A stretch of 64,000 nucleotides of DNA, from contig NZ_CP129613.1 in NCBI RefSeq assembly GCF_030486405.1, positions 4,836,001 through 4,900,000 on the forward strand. Reading direction: 5' to 3'. The notes below the pieces were generated by a model. It had not been told where the DNA came from, ran no database searches, and saw nothing but the letters and a program-made list of their open reading frames with translations. Origin of the DNA: Mycolicibacterium sp. HK-90 (GTDB taxonomy: Bacteria > Actinomycetota > Actinomycetes > Mycobacteriales > Mycobacteriaceae). Below are positions 9,227 through 18,996 of the stretch, piece after piece. Made by a program: the position numbers and the translations under genes. The stretch's first letter is position 1. Every line of letters begins with the position of its first letter.

Positions 9227-9903
9227 CAGAGCACCTCCTGAACCCGACGAGGCGGCACGGTCAGCTGAAATGGCTGCAACCCGACAGATTCGGCGGGCGG
9301 CCCGCACACCATCAGACGCGACACGTCGTCGACCGAGGTCAGGGACGGCAGGGTGGCGTCCACCGCCGCGACCACGGGCGCATACGGCGATCTCGCCTCG
9401 GCCAATGCGCGGGCCACCACGCCGATCGGCACCCGGTACTTGGCGAGGAGCCGGCGTCCAGCATCCGGGTCGACGGTGGCGGCGAACTCCAGCACCACCG
9501 GAAGGTGATCGGGCGCTTCACCTTTCGGGATCTCCACGCCGGCGGCGCGGTAGGTCTGGGTGAACTCCACCATGTCCGCACCGCGGTTCCGGGTGTCCCC
9601 CGACGTCCAGTAGGTCAGCAGCATGGTGCACCGCTTGTGCAGGTCGAAAGTCTCCACATACTCCTGCTGGAGTGCCATGGTGGGCCGAAGGCTCAGCCCG
9701 ACCACGGTTTCGCCGAGCAGCGCCCGGGCCTCACCGGTGACGTGGTCCAGCAGGCGGGCGGCGGTCTGTAGCCGATCCGCATGGCCGTCGTCCGGGTAGG
9801 CGAGCATCAGCGACGCCGCCTGCCACACCAGGCGGTCCTGCAGGGCGTTGTCCCGGGAGCGACGGGTCAGGCCGTTGTCGCGAGTTCGGTTGCGACGCTT
9901 CAT
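9226..9903 (-). CDS. narJ: Nitrate reductase assembly chaperone NarJ
   Basis: This 225-residue cytosolic chaperone of the NarJ/TorD family is needed for molybdenum cofactor insertion into NarG and is not part of the final enzyme. It shows the all-helical pattern and the conserved acidic/aromatic segment YVETFDLHKRCTMLLTYWTSGDTRNRG. I chose the ATG at 9903, which overlaps the narH stop as TGATG; a GTG sits one codon earlier. It is translationally coupled on both sides. Confidence 0.93.
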   Translation of the reverse strand: MKRRNRTRDNGLTRRSRDNALQDRLVWQAASLMLAYPDDGHADRLQTAARLLDHVTGEARALLGETVVGLSLRPTMALQQEYVETFDLHKRCTMLLTYWTSGDTRNRGADMVEFTQTYRAAGVEIPKGEAPDHLPVVLEFAATVDPDAGRRLLAKYRVPIGVVARALAEARSPYAPVVAAVDATLPSLTSVDDVSRLMVCGPPAESVGLQPFQLTVPPRRVQEVL

Positions 9904-11552
9904 CACTGATCACCTCCCGGGAACATGCCCGACGGAACGCCACGGCCATCCCAGTTGAGCAGGTTGACCCTCGATGGCCGTTCGGCGTTGGCGGCCATGC
10001 CGCCGGTGGTCTGCCGGTGCTGCAGCGCGTGGAAGGTCTCCACCGCCACCGGCACCGGCCCGCCGCTGGCTTCACCGAACGGACCCGACTCGTACATTCC
10101 GGGCCCGCCCTCGAACGACAGGGAGCACCCGGGCTCCTCGGTCCCGGGTATCCCCTCGGTGCTGTACGCGGTCGGAATGACGTAGCGCTCCTCATATTTC
10201 GCCAGCGCCAGCAGGCGATACATCTCGTACGTCTGCTCCTCGGTCATGCCGACCGCGGCGGGAATGCCCGGTTGGGTCTGCCGGCCGAGGTTGATGTCGC
10301 GCATGTAGGAGCGCATCGCGGCGAGACGGCGCAGCACGCCCTCGACGACGGCGGTGTCCCCCGCGGTGAACAACCCGGCCAGGTACTCGATCGGGATACG
10401 CAGGGCCTCAAGCGCACCGAACAGATTGCCGATGTCCTCGCCGTCATGCCCGTCGCGGCTGACCGCGTCGACCACCGGCGACAACGGCGGGATGTACCAC
10501 ACCATCGGCACCGTCCGGAACTCCGGATGCAGTGGCAGCGCAACACCATAGGTGTGGATGAGCTTGTACACCGGGGAACGTTGCGCGGCCTCGATCCACT
10601 CGTCGGAGATGCCCTCCGCGCGGGCCCCCGCGATCACTTCCGGATCGGTCGGGTCGAGCAGGATCTGCCGCTGCGCCTCGTAGAGATCCTTCTCATCCGG
10701 CACCGACGCGGCCTCCAGAACCTTGTCGACGTCGTAGAACACCAGACCGAGGTACCGCAGCCGGCCCACACAGGTCTCCGAGCACACCGTCGGCAGCCCG
10801 ACCTCGATCCGCGGGTAGCACAGCGTGCACTTCTCGGCCTTGCCGGTCTTGTGGTTGAAATACACCTTCTTGTAAGGGCATCCGGACACACACATGCGCC
10901 AACCGCGGCAGCGGTCCTGATCGACCAGCACGATGCCGTCCTCGGACCGCTTGTACATCGCGCCCGACGGGCAGGACGCCACACACGCCGGGTTCAGGCA
11001 GTGCTCGCAGATGCGGGGCAGATAGAACATGAACGTCTGCTCGAGTTCGAGCTTGATCTGCTCGCTGACCTGCTTGAGAATCGGATCCCCCGGCACGATC
11101 TCGGGCGATCCGGCCAGGTCGTCGTCCCAGTTCGCCGACCACGACACCTTCATAGGCTTGCCGGTGATCAGGCTGCGCGGCGGCGCCGTCGGGATGTGTT
11201 CGCCGAGCGGCGCCGTCGTCAGATTCTCGTAGTCGTAGGTCCACGGCTCGTAGTAGTCCTCGATGGACGGCAGCTTCGGGTTCGCGAAGATCCTGGCCAG
11301 CTTGGCGATCCGGCCACCGTCGCGCAGCCGCAGGCGGCCGCGACGGTCCAGCTTCCACCCGCCACGCCAGCGCTCCTGATCCTGATAGGTGCGCGGATAA
11401 CCCTGCCCCGGACGGGTTTCGACGTTGTTGAACCAGACATATTCGGTGCCGGCCCGGTTGGTCCAGGCCTGTTTGCAGGTCACCGAACACGTCTGACATC
11501 CGATGCACTTGTCGAGGTTCATCACCATCGCCATCTGGGCCATGACCTTCAC
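9903..11552 (-). CDS. narH: Respiratory nitrate reductase beta subunit (Fe-S)
   Basis: This 549-residue electron-transfer subunit has four cysteine clusters. They are visible as CIGCQTCSVTC (from residue 16), CEHCLNPACVASCP, CRGWRMCVSGCP and CTLCYP...CSETC. The third has Trp in place of one Cys, as expected for the NarH 3Fe-4S cluster. I place the start at GTG 11552, which overlaps the narG stop as GTGA; an ATG at 11543 is an alternative. It works with NarG and NarI at the inner face of the membrane. Confidence 0.95.
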   Translation of the reverse strand: MKVMAQMAMVMNLDKCIGCQTCSVTCKQAWTNRAGTEYVWFNNVETRPGQGYPRTYQDQERWRGGWKLDRRGRLRLRDGGRIAKLARIFANPKLPSIEDYYEPWTYDYENLTTAPLGEHIPTAPPRSLITGKPMKVSWSANWDDDLAGSPEIVPGDPILKQVSEQIKLELEQTFMFYLPRICEHCLNPACVASCPSGAMYKRSEDGIVLVDQDRCRGWRMCVSGCPYKKVYFNHKTGKAEKCTLCYPRIEVGLPTVCSETCVGRLRYLGLVFYDVDKVLEAASVPDEKDLYEAQRQILLDPTDPEVIAGARAEGISDEWIEAAQRSPVYKLIHTYGVALPLHPEFRTVPMVWYIPPLSPVVDAVSRDGHDGEDIGNLFGALEALRIPIEYLAGLFTAGDTAVVEGVLRRLAAMRSYMRDINLGRQTQPGIPAAVGMTEEQTYEMYRLLALAKYEERYVIPTAYSTEGIPGTEEPGCSLSFEGGPGMYESGPFGEASGGPVPVAVETFHALQHRQTTGGMAANAERPSRVNLLNWDGRGVPSGMFPGGDQ

Positions 11553-14500
11553 TGGTACTTCACCTCCTGAGAACGGCGGCGGACCACCGTCACCTCGTCG
11601 CGCTGATTTCCGGTGGGGCCGAGATAGTTGAAGGCGAACGAGTGCTGGGCATACCCGCCGGCCAGGTGGCTGGGCTTGACCAACAGCCGCGTCAGCGAAT
11701 TGTGGATCCCGCCACGGGTTCCCGTGGTCTCGCTCAGTGGCACGTCGATGGTGCGCTCCTGGGCGTGGTAGACGAACACCACGCCCTCGGGCATCCGGTG
11801 GCTGACCACGGCCCGGCACACCAACACCCCGTTGCGGTTCACCGCCTCGATCCAGTCGTTGTCGTTCACTTCGATCTTCGCGGCGTCGGCGGGGCTCATC
11901 CACATGGTCGGGCCACCCCGCGACAGCGACAGCATGAACAGGTTGTCCTGATATTCCGAGTGGATCGACCACTTGGAATGTGGCGTCAGATACCGCACGG
12001 TCAGGCCGATTCCGTCGCGCCCGAGTTTGGATTCACCGAACAACCGGGCCATGTCCAACGGCGGCCGGTAGATCGGCAACTGCTCGCCGAGTTCCTCCAG
12101 CCAGTCGTGGTCGACGTAGAAGTGCATGCGGCCGGTGAGAGTGTGGAAGGGCTTGAGCTCCTCGATGTTCACCGTGAACGGTGCGTACCGGCGGCCGCCG
12201 GTCTCACTGCCCGACCACTCCGGGCTGGTGATCACCGGCACCGGCCTGGCCTGCGTGTCGGCGTAGGTGATCCGGCGTTCCTCGTTACCGATGGCCAGGT
12301 GGATGAGCTTGCGGCCGGTGCGCCGTTCGAGTTCACGGAATCCTTCCACGGCCAGCCGGCCGTTGGAGGTACCCGACAGGGCCAGGATCACATCGGACAT
12401 TCGCTCGGCAGTGGTGATCGCCGGGCGACCCTGGCCCGCACCGGAATCCATCACCCCGAACTTCGCGGCGAGCTCGGCGACCTCCTGCTCCGGATGCGTG
12501 GTGACGCCCTTGGTGGTCAACCCCAGGCTCTCCACGAGCGGGCCCAGGGTGGACCACTTGTCCGCGATCGCGGTGTAGTCGCGTTCCACCACCACCAGCG
12601 GGCCCATCGTCTTGCCCGGCACCGGCGTCTCCCCGGTGGTCCGCCAATCGTGTTCGGTGCCACCCGGATAGGCCATCGCGCCCGGGGTGTCGTGTTGCAG
12701 CGTGCCCATCACCACGTCGGTGCGGGTGCCGAGGTGCCGGCCGGCCAGCGCACTGAAGGTCCGAGCGATCGCACCGAAAGCCTCGAAGTCCGACCGTGTT
12801 TCCCACGGCGGGTCGACGGCCGGGCTGAAGGCGTGGATGTACGGGTGCATATCCGTGCTCGACAGGTCGGCCTTCTCGTACCAGGTCGCCGCGGGCAGCA
12901 CCACATCGGAGAGCAGCGTCGTCGACGTCATCCGGAAGTCGATCGACATCAGCAGGTCGAGCTTGCCCTCGGGGATGTCGTCGGTCCAGGCCACGTCATT
13001 GGGCCGCAGGCCCTCGGCGGTGGGCTCGGCCTGCACATTGGACGTCGTGCCCAGCAGGTGTCGCAGGAAGTACTCATTGCCCTTGCTGGACGAACCCAGC
13101 AGATTCGCCCGCCAGACATTGAGCACGCGTGGCCAGTTGGCCGGGTTGTCCGGATCGGTGACCGCGAGTTTCAGCCCGCCTGCAGCCAATTGCTCGGCCA
13201 CATAGTCCGGCACCTCCCGCCCGGCGGCCTTGGCCTCGTCGGCCACGTCGAGACTGGACCGGTCGAACTGGGGGTAGAACGGCGTCCACCCCATGGCCAC
13301 CGCGGAAGCCATCACATCCATGGTGTGCTTGTCACGGAACCGGCCCCGTCCCACCGGACTGGACAGCGCGTCGGCGCGGTACCCGTCGTAGCGCCACTGG
13401 TCGGTGTGGGCGTACCAGTACGACGTCCCGGCCATCTGCCGCGGCGGGCGCGACCAGTCGGTACCCATCGCCATCGCGGCCCATCCGGTGACCGGCCGGC
13501 ACTTCTCCTGGCCCACATAATGCGCCCAGCCGCCGCCGTTGCGGCCCATCGAGCCGGTGAGCAACAGCAGCGCCAGCACGGCCCGGTAGGTGGCGTCGCC
13601 GTGGAACCACTGGCAGATGCCTGCGCCCATGATGATCATCGACCGGCCACCGGATTCCTCGGCGTTGCGGGCGAATTCACGCGCCACCCGGATCGCCTGG
13701 GCGGCGGATACCCCGGTGATCTGCTCCTGCCAGGCCGGGGTGTACGGCCGGCTGGCGTCGTCGTAACCGGTGGGCCAGTCGCCGGGTAGATCCGGCCGGT
13801 GCACGCCGTACTGGGCCAGCATCAGGTCGAACACCGTGCACACCAGGTGTTCCCCGACCCGTCGTACCGGCACACCGCGCTTAAGGGTCGCGCCGCTGCC
13901 GTCGATGGTGTCGAATCGCGGCAGGGTGATCTCGGCGGTCTCGAAGATGTCGCCCAACACGGTCAGCGCGGGGACCAGGTCTTCCAGGTCGAGGTTCCAC
14001 TTGCCGAGGCCGTCGTTGCCGTAGCGGAATCCCAGTGAGCCCTGCGGTACTGCGACACTGTTGCTCGCCCCGTCGAGCAGCACGGGCTTGAACGCCGCGT
14101 TTTCCTGTTCCGCTGTCGCCCCGCCGAGGTCGGCCGCGGTGAGGTTCTTCCCCGGGACCAGCACGCCGTCGCGCTCTTCGAGCTTGACCAGGAACGGGAG
14201 ATCGGTGAACTTGCGGACGTAGTCGACGAAGTAGGGAACCCGGTTCTGCACGAAGCACTGGTCGAGGATGACGTGGCCCATCGCCATCGCCAGCGCACCG
14301 TCGGTGCCGGCCGCGCACGGCATCCACTCGTCGGCGAACTTGGTGTTGTCGGCGTAATCCGGGCTGACCGTGACCACTTTGGTGCCCCGGTAGCGAACCT
14401 CGGCCATCCAGTGCGCATCGGGGGTACGGGTGACGGGGACGTTGGAGCCCCACATCATCAGATACGACGCGTCCCACCAGTCGCCGGATTCCGGCACGTC

Positions 14501-15235
14501 GGTCTGGTCCCCGAACACCTGCGGGGACGCCACCGGAAGGTCGGCGTACCAGTCGTAGAACGACGTCATCACCCCGCCGAGGAGCTCGACGAACCGCGAC
14601 CCCGCGGCGAACGACACCATCGACATCGCCGGGATCGGCGAGAAACCGGCCACCCGGTCCGGACCGTAGGTCTTGATCGTGTGCACATGCGCGGCCGCGA
14701 TCATCTCGGTGGCCTCGGCCCACCCCACGCGGACCAGACCGCCCTTGCCGCGGGCCCGGTGATAACGCCTGCGGCGCTCGGGGTCGCTCTGAATGTCGGC
14801 CCACGCCAACACCGGATCCTTCAGCCGCGCCTTGGCCTCCCGGTACATCTCGACCAGCACGCCGCGGGCGTACGGGTAGCGCACCCGCGTCGGCGAGTAG
14901 GTGTACCAGGAGAACGCTGCCCCGCGCGGGCAACCCCGCGGCTCGTACTCGGGACGATCCGGGCCGACCGAGGGATAGTCGGTCTCCTGGGTCTCCCACG
15001 TGATGATCCCGTCCTTGACGTAGATCTTCCAGGAACACGATCCGGTGCAGTTCACCCCGTGCGTGGACCGCACCACCTTGTCGTGACTCCAGCGGTCGCG
15101 GTAGAACACATCGCCCTGACGGCCGCCCTGCCGGGTGACCGTCCGGAGGTCGCCGGAGAACTCGCCCGCGGTGAAGAACCGGCCGCTGCGCTCCAGCAAC
15201 TCCTCGATCGATCCGCCGATGTGGGGCTTGGTCAT
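11549..15235 (-). CDS. narG: Respiratory nitrate reductase alpha subunit (Mo-bisMGD)
   Basis: This 1228-residue catalytic subunit reduces nitrate to nitrite. The N-terminal FS0 cluster motif is His59-x3-Cys63-x3-Cys67 with Cys102 (EPRGCPRG). The molybdenum-site region WGSNVPVTRTPDAHW is conserved, including the Asp expected to bind Mo. The length matches the family (about 1230). The ATG overlaps the narK stop by 4 bp (ATGA). No twin-arginine signal is present, in agreement with a cytoplasmic-facing enzyme. The whole nar set is intact. Confidence 0.97.
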   Translation of the reverse strand: MTKPHIGGSIEELLERSGRFFTAGEFSGDLRTVTRQGGRQGDVFYRDRWSHDKVVRSTHGVNCTGSCSWKIYVKDGIITWETQETDYPSVGPDRPEYEPRGCPRGAAFSWYTYSPTRVRYPYARGVLVEMYREAKARLKDPVLAWADIQSDPERRRRYHRARGKGGLVRVGWAEATEMIAAAHVHTIKTYGPDRVAGFSPIPAMSMVSFAAGSRFVELLGGVMTSFYDWYADLPVASPQVFGDQTDVPESGDWWDASYLMMWGSNVPVTRTPDAHWMAEVRYRGTKVVTVSPDYADNTKFADEWMPCAAGTDGALAMAMGHVILDQCFVQNRVPYFVDYVRKFTDLPFLVKLEERDGVLVPGKNLTAADLGGATAEQENAAFKPVLLDGASNSVAVPQGSLGFRYGNDGLGKWNLDLEDLVPALTVLGDIFETAEITLPRFDTIDGSGATLKRGVPVRRVGEHLVCTVFDLMLAQYGVHRPDLPGDWPTGYDDASRPYTPAWQEQITGVSAAQAIRVAREFARNAEESGGRSMIIMGAGICQWFHGDATYRAVLALLLLTGSMGRNGGGWAHYVGQEKCRPVTGWAAMAMGTDWSRPPRQMAGTSYWYAHTDQWRYDGYRADALSSPVGRGRFRDKHTMDVMASAVAMGWTPFYPQFDRSSLDVADEAKAAGREVPDYVAEQLAAGGLKLAVTDPDNPANWPRVLNVWRANLLGSSSKGNEYFLRHLLGTTSNVQAEPTAEGLRPNDVAWTDDIPEGKLDLLMSIDFRMTSTTLLSDVVLPAATWYEKADLSSTDMHPYIHAFSPAVDPPWETRSDFEAFGAIARTFSALAGRHLGTRTDVVMGTLQHDTPGAMAYPGGTEHDWRTTGETPVPGKTMGPLVVVERDYTAIADKWSTLGPLVESLGLTTKGVTTHPEQEVAELAAKFGVMDSGAGQGRPAITTAERMSDVILALSGTSNGRLAVEGFRELERRTGRKLIHLAIGNEERRITYADTQARPVPVITSPEWSGSETGGRRYAPFTVNIEELKPFHTLTGRMHFYVDHDWLEELGEQLPIYRPPLDMARLFGESKLGRDGIGLTVRYLTPHSKWSIHSEYQDNLFMLSLSRGGPTMWMSPADAAKIEVNDNDWIEAVNRNGVLVCRAVVSHRMPEGVVFVYHAQERTIDVPLSETTGTRGGIHNSLTRLLVKPSHLAGGYAQHSFAFNYLGPTGNQRDEVTVVRRRSQEVKYQ

Positions 15236-16452
15236 TGACGCGCCTCCTTGGCCTGCTGAGGTTCATGGGCATGTAGTCGCAGCGCGGTGTAGCCGAACGC
15301 CACCAGCGCCGTCGCCACCAGCAGCAGGAGCCCGACCGTGTAGTCGTGGTCGACGGAGTCGTACGTCGCTCCCATCACCAGCGGCGGGAAGTAGCCGCCC
15401 AAACCGCCTGCAGCGGCCACGATCCCGGTGACCGACCCGACTTCCTTCGCGGGTGACCGCCGGGCGACCCACGCGAACACACCACCGGTGCCGATACCGA
15501 GGAAGATCGCCAGCGCGATGAACGTCGAGGCCGACCACACATCCGGCGGCGGCTGGAACACCGCGATGAAGGCGAGAACGGCGGTGCCGGCGAAGGACGT
15601 GAGTACCACGTACTTGGGTGGGACGCGGTCCGACAGCGCGCCGCCGATGGGCCGGGCCAGCACTGCGGCCAATGCGAATCCCGCTGTACGGCTACCGGCT
15701 TCGACCGAGGAGAATTCGTACACATTCTTGATATAGGTGGGCAGGTAATTGCTGAACGCCACGAACCCGCCGAACACCACCGCGTACAGGAATGACATCT
15801 CCCAAGTCACGGGAAGCTTCAGCGCCGATTTGAGTTTGGGCACCACCGGATCGGTGTTCGGCTGGAACACCGGTGAATTGCGCATCACCACCAGGCACAG
15901 CACCGCGGTCAACGCCAGGGCGACCGCGATGATCACGTGGGTGGGGAACAAACCGAACCACCGGACGAATCTCGGCGTGAAGAACGCCGACAAGGCGGTA
16001 CCGACCATGCCCATACCGAACACACCGGTCGCGTATCCGCGGCGGGAAGCGTCGTACCAGTTGTTGGCGAACGGAATTCCGACGGCGAAGATCGTGCCCG
16101 CGATGCCCAGAAAGAACCCACAGACCAACAACATTGGGTACGACCTGGCCTCGCCGGCCGCCCCGACCGCCAACACGGGCACGATCGAGGCCAACGTCAC
16201 CGCGAGGAACATCGTGCGGCCGCCGTACCTGTCGGTCAGCGCACCGACGGCTATCCGGCCGAGCGATCCGACGAGTATCGGAGTGGCGACGAGCATCGAT
16301 GCCTGGGTGCTGCTGAGCTTCATGTCGCCGGCGTAGGTGGTCGACAGCGGGCCGATCATGTTCCAGGCCCAGAAATTGATGGCCGAGACCCAGGTGGCCA
16401 GGACGAGATTCACGCTCTGACCCGGGAGTGGCGCGTTAGCCGTGCTCACCAC
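15232..16452 (-). CDS. narK: Nitrate/nitrite transporter NarK
   Basis: This 406-residue major facilitator has about 12 transmembrane helices. It shows the NarK-type first helix (VNLVLATWVSAINFWAWNMIGPLS), the MFS loop motif GALTDRYGGR and the glycine-rich nitrate signature GFFLGIAGTIFAVGIPFANNWY. It supplies nitrate to NarGHI or exports nitrite. It is the first gene of the coupled narKGHJI operon; its stop overlaps the narG start. The start is one of two consecutive GTG codons at 16452 with no strong Shine-Dalgarno sequence. In M. tuberculosis narK2 lies elsewhere, so the fusion with narGHJI is a genus-level difference. Confidence 0.95.
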   Translation of the reverse strand: MVSTANAPLPGQSVNLVLATWVSAINFWAWNMIGPLSTTYAGDMKLSSTQASMLVATPILVGSLGRIAVGALTDRYGGRTMFLAVTLASIVPVLAVGAAGEARSYPMLLVCGFFLGIAGTIFAVGIPFANNWYDASRRGYATGVFGMGMVGTALSAFFTPRFVRWFGLFPTHVIIAVALALTAVLCLVVMRNSPVFQPNTDPVVPKLKSALKLPVTWEMSFLYAVVFGGFVAFSNYLPTYIKNVYEFSSVEAGSRTAGFALAAVLARPIGGALSDRVPPKYVVLTSFAGTAVLAFIAVFQPPPDVWSASTFIALAIFLGIGTGGVFAWVARRSPAKEVGSVTGIVAAAGGLGGYFPPLVMGATYDSVDHDYTVGLLLLVATALVAFGYTALRLHAHEPQQAKEARQ

Positions 16453-16813
16453 AACAGCAAAACATCATGTTCCTGCGGTCGCGTCATTTTGCCGGAAACG
16501 TTGCAGGCAGTTTCATGGAAACGTAATCCGCAACATGGATATGCCGAAATTAATCCTTTTGCGCCCCAACAGTTAACTCCGGCTACGACAGCAATTACTT
16601 CACGGATACGACAGCAGCACCTTCACCCGTCCCCACGCGGGCGCGGCGGGAAAGTCTCTCTCGTTCAATCCGTACGCCAGCGGCGCGCGAGGAAGAACTC
16701 GACGAGCCAGATCTGGATCAGTTTGCGGGATTCGCGAACCGATGGGGCCGAATGCCAGCACACCTCGCCAGATGAACTGCAGCAACCGCGTGCGAGGGAC
16801 GCTGATCCGGACG
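16453..16813 (-). other. Upstream region of the nar operon
   Basis: This 361-bp gap holds the presumed narK promoter and no convincing gene. Visible structure: GGAAACG occurs twice as a direct repeat (16494-16500 and 16517-16523), and GTTTC at 16510-16514 makes an inverted repeat with the first copy (GAAAC-N10-GTTTC). These could be regulator sites for nitrate or nitrogen control. I see no good DosR box here. Confidence 0.4.
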
Positions 16814-17218
16814 CTAGTCCAGCGGAGCACCGTCACGCAGCGCCTCGGCCAGGTCGGTGAGCCAGGCCCGATCTGCCGGTACCCATGGCAGGTCATCGAG
16901 CTCGTCGACGTTCACCCACCGCAGCGCCCGGTGGTCGTGTGGTTGCGGGCTGCCCGCCGTCAGCGTGACGCGATAGGCGCGCAGGATCATGCCCGAGTTC
17001 AGTGCGACATCCGCCCCGAGTCGGGCGCCCACAGTCACCTCGACGCCCAGTTCCTCGCGCAGTTCCCGCACGAGCGCGTCGGCGTCGCCTTCGTCGGCGG
17101 CCACCTTGCCGCCGGGCAGCTCCCACAGCCCGGCCAGCTCCGGCGGCCGCTGCCGCTGGGCCACCAACAGCCGATCCGCCGAGAACAGGGCACCGGCCAC
17201 GACGATCTGTTCTTCCAT
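16814..17218 (-). CDS. mutT2: Nudix hydrolase MutT2
   Basis: This 134-residue Nudix pyrophosphohydrolase probably cleans dCTP or 8-oxo-dGTP-type nucleotides. The Nudix box is complete as Gly37-x5-Glu43-x7-Arg51-Glu52-Leu-x-Glu-Glu-Leu-Gly. The sequence around it ([24 protein letters not shown]) follows my memory of M. tuberculosis MutT2 (Rv1160). I use the ATG at 17218, which gives the expected length. The start codon is 3 nt from a perfect palindrome shared with the divergent pterin dehydratase gene. Confidence 0.9.
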   Translation of the reverse strand: MEEQIVVAGALFSADRLLVAQRQRPPELAGLWELPGGKVAADEGDADALVRELREELGVEVTVGARLGADVALNSGMILRAYRVTLTAGSPQPHDHRALRWVNVDELDDLPWVPADRAWLTDLAEALRDGAPLD

Positions 17219-17221
17219 CGC

Positions 17222-17243
17222 GCCCGACGGTATACCGTCGGGC
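17222..17243. promoter_or_regulatory. Perfect 22-bp palindrome between two divergent start codons
   Basis: The 11-bp half GCCCGACGGTA is followed at once by its exact reverse complement. The gap between the mutT2 ATG (17218) and the dehydratase ATG (17246) is only 27 bp, and the palindrome fills 22 of them, leaving 3 nt and 2 nt to the two start codons. TATACC at the centre reads the same way on both strands and could serve as overlapping -10 elements. It may be an operator or a 5' hairpin on both messages. Confidence 0.7.
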
Positions 17244-17245
17244 AT

Positions 17246-17539
17246 ATGGCCGTGTTATCGAACGATCAGGTCGACGCCGCACTGCCCGATCTGCCGGGCT
17301 GGGAGCGCGCGGCGGGCGCCCTGCGCAGATCCACCAAGTTCCCGACGTTCCTCGACGGCATCGACGCGGTGCGCCGCGTAGCCGAGTTCGCCGAGGAGAA
17401 AGACCACCATCCGGATATCGACATCCGCTGGCGCACAGTCACATTCGCCTTGGTGACGCATTCCGCCGGCGGGATCACCGAGAAGGACATCCAGATGGCG
17501 AAGGAGATCAACCGGATTCTGTCCGACCAGCCCGGCTAG
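17246..17539 (+). CDS. 4a-hydroxytetrahydrobiopterin dehydratase (pterin carbinolamine dehydratase)
   Basis: This 97-residue protein has the PCD/DCoH signature EKDHHP...W...H...D (His54, His55, Pro56, Trp62, His72, Asp81), the residues that bind and dehydrate the carbinolamine. It matches the small gene known in M. tuberculosis as Rv1159A. The ATG at 17246 leaves a 2-nt distance to the palindrome. Its 3' end overlaps the convergent pimE gene by 32 bp. No pterin-dependent hydroxylase is encoded nearby, so its physiological role is unclear from context. Confidence 0.88.
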   Translation: MAVLSNDQVDAALPDLPGWERAAGALRRSTKFPTFLDGIDAVRRVAEFAEEKDHHPDIDIRWRTVTFALVTHSAGGITEKDIQMAKEINRILSDQPG

Positions 17540-18713
17540 ACGCGATCCACGCCAGCGTCGCCAGCGTGGCGACGATGTAGACCAGCCCGGCCCAGGCCAG
17601 ATACCAGGGCCGGCCGATCACCCAGATCGTCGGCTGGGCGAAGCTGAGCAGCCAAGGCACCCCGATCAGCGTCAGGCCCAGCCAGCCCCAGCCCAGGACC
17701 CGGGCGCCCACCCGGTCGGCCAACGGCCCGTGCAGCAGCCAGATCATCAACGGGATCAGCCAGACCCAGTGGTGCGTCCACGAAATCGGTGAGAGCAGCA
17801 ACCCGAACAGGCTGACGATCACGATCGCGCCCAGCCGGTCGGCGCTGCCGCCGATGGCCCGCCAGGCCAGCACGGCGACGACCGCCGTGACGGCGATGCC
17901 GAGCAGCACGGCCGGGCCGTATCCGGCGTCATGGCCGAGGATTCGCGAGATCCCGCCGCGCCACGACTGGTTGAACGACGTCCCGATCGGCCCGATGCGA
18001 TCGGCGTCGCCGAGCAACTCGGTGAAGTAGCGGCGGGCCTGATCCCCGATCACCAGCGCCGATACCGCGACCGTCCCGAAGAACACCACCGCCGAGAACA
18101 CCGCGGTGCCCCAACGGCGGGCACCGACGAAATAGAGCCCCGAGACCGCCGGCGTGAGTTTGACCCCCGCGGCCAGACCGACCAGCAGGCCCGACAGCCA
18201 CCAGCGGTTGCTGTACACGGCGTAGAGCACCGCCAGCACCAGCACGACGTTGACCTGTCCGTAGTCGAATGTGCTGCGCAGCGGTTCGGTCCAGATGCCG
18301 ACGGCCGTCCACAGTATCGCGACACGCCGGTCGTCCTGACCCAGCAGCCGTTGACTGATCCGCACCACGCCGTACAGCGCGGCGATGATGCCGATCTGCC
18401 AGCAGAACGCCACCAGCCCGAACGGCAACAGATGCAACGGGTAGAACACCACCGCGGCGAACGGCGGATAGGTGAAAGGCAGTGGGAAATCCGGTGTCTG
18501 GTCGGCGTAGACGTAGTCATACAGCGCGCCCGGGCCGTCGAGCGTGGCGGCGCCGCCGACATAGACGTGCAGGTCGACGAAGTTGGCGCCGTTGGGAACC
18601 AGGTACGTCCAAGCCAGCCGCGCCGCAATGCTGAGGACCAGCAACATCGGCGCCAGACGGTAGAGCCGCGCGGTTGCTGAGACTGAGGTGGCCGGTTCGG
18701 TGTTAACGGACAC
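17508..18713 (-). CDS. pimE: Polyprenol-phosphate-mannose-dependent mannosyltransferase PimE
   Basis: This GT87-family integral membrane glycosyltransferase adds an alpha-1,2-mannose to phosphatidylinositol tetramannoside (AcPIM4 to AcPIM5) on the outer side of the membrane. About ten transmembrane helices are visible. The first extracytoplasmic loop has the conserved acidic residue ([14 protein letters not shown]). Placement next to mutT2 and the pterin dehydratase matches M. tuberculosis Rv1159. I place the start at GTG 18713 (401 residues); the frame stays open to 18869, but those residues are low-complexity and not conserved-looking. Confidence 0.88.
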   Translation of the reverse strand: MSVNTEPATSVSATARLYRLAPMLLVLSIAARLAWTYLVPNGANFVDLHVYVGGAATLDGPGALYDYVYADQTPDFPLPFTYPPFAAVVFYPLHLLPFGLVAFCWQIGIIAALYGVVRISQRLLGQDDRRVAILWTAVGIWTEPLRSTFDYGQVNVVLVLAVLYAVYSNRWWLSGLLVGLAAGVKLTPAVSGLYFVGARRWGTAVFSAVVFFGTVAVSALVIGDQARRYFTELLGDADRIGPIGTSFNQSWRGGISRILGHDAGYGPAVLLGIAVTAVVAVLAWRAIGGSADRLGAIVIVSLFGLLLSPISWTHHWVWLIPLMIWLLHGPLADRVGARVLGWGWLGLTLIGVPWLLSFAQPTIWVIGRPWYLAWAGLVYIVATLATLAWIASSRAGRTESG

Positions 18714-18996
18714 GACTTTAGCGACCCGCTTCTGGTGTCCCGTCGCACGGTTTGTATGCCCGGCATTCGGCGGGCCCGGGCCGTTTGTATGCCGGGTGTT
18801 TGTGGCGCCGGCATGTGTCGGTGCGGGCGCCGGCGACACGCGGGCCGGCGGCCACCGCATCACGCGCAAGGCACTGCGCGATAACGAAATCAGTCACTGC
18901 AGTAACGGTTGAATAACCGCCACACGTGTCACTTGAGTACCACCAGTAACTCGATAGTTTCGTGCTCAGTCGTTCAAGCAACCGATTGGGAGAACC

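Noticed and set aside
16600..16896. Minus-strand open frame of 98 codons between narK and mutT2, C-terminal half reading [18 protein letters not shown]
   Set aside because: Its upstream third overlaps mutT2, there is no start with a ribosome-binding site in the intergenic part and I recognise no family. A decayed gene remnant is possible but not supported.
18749..18794. Repeated TTTGTATGCC elements upstream of pimE as operator sites
   Set aside because: The copies are direct, 33 bp apart, near the pimE start, but part of a low-complexity G/C-rich stretch; no symmetry or regulator link was found.
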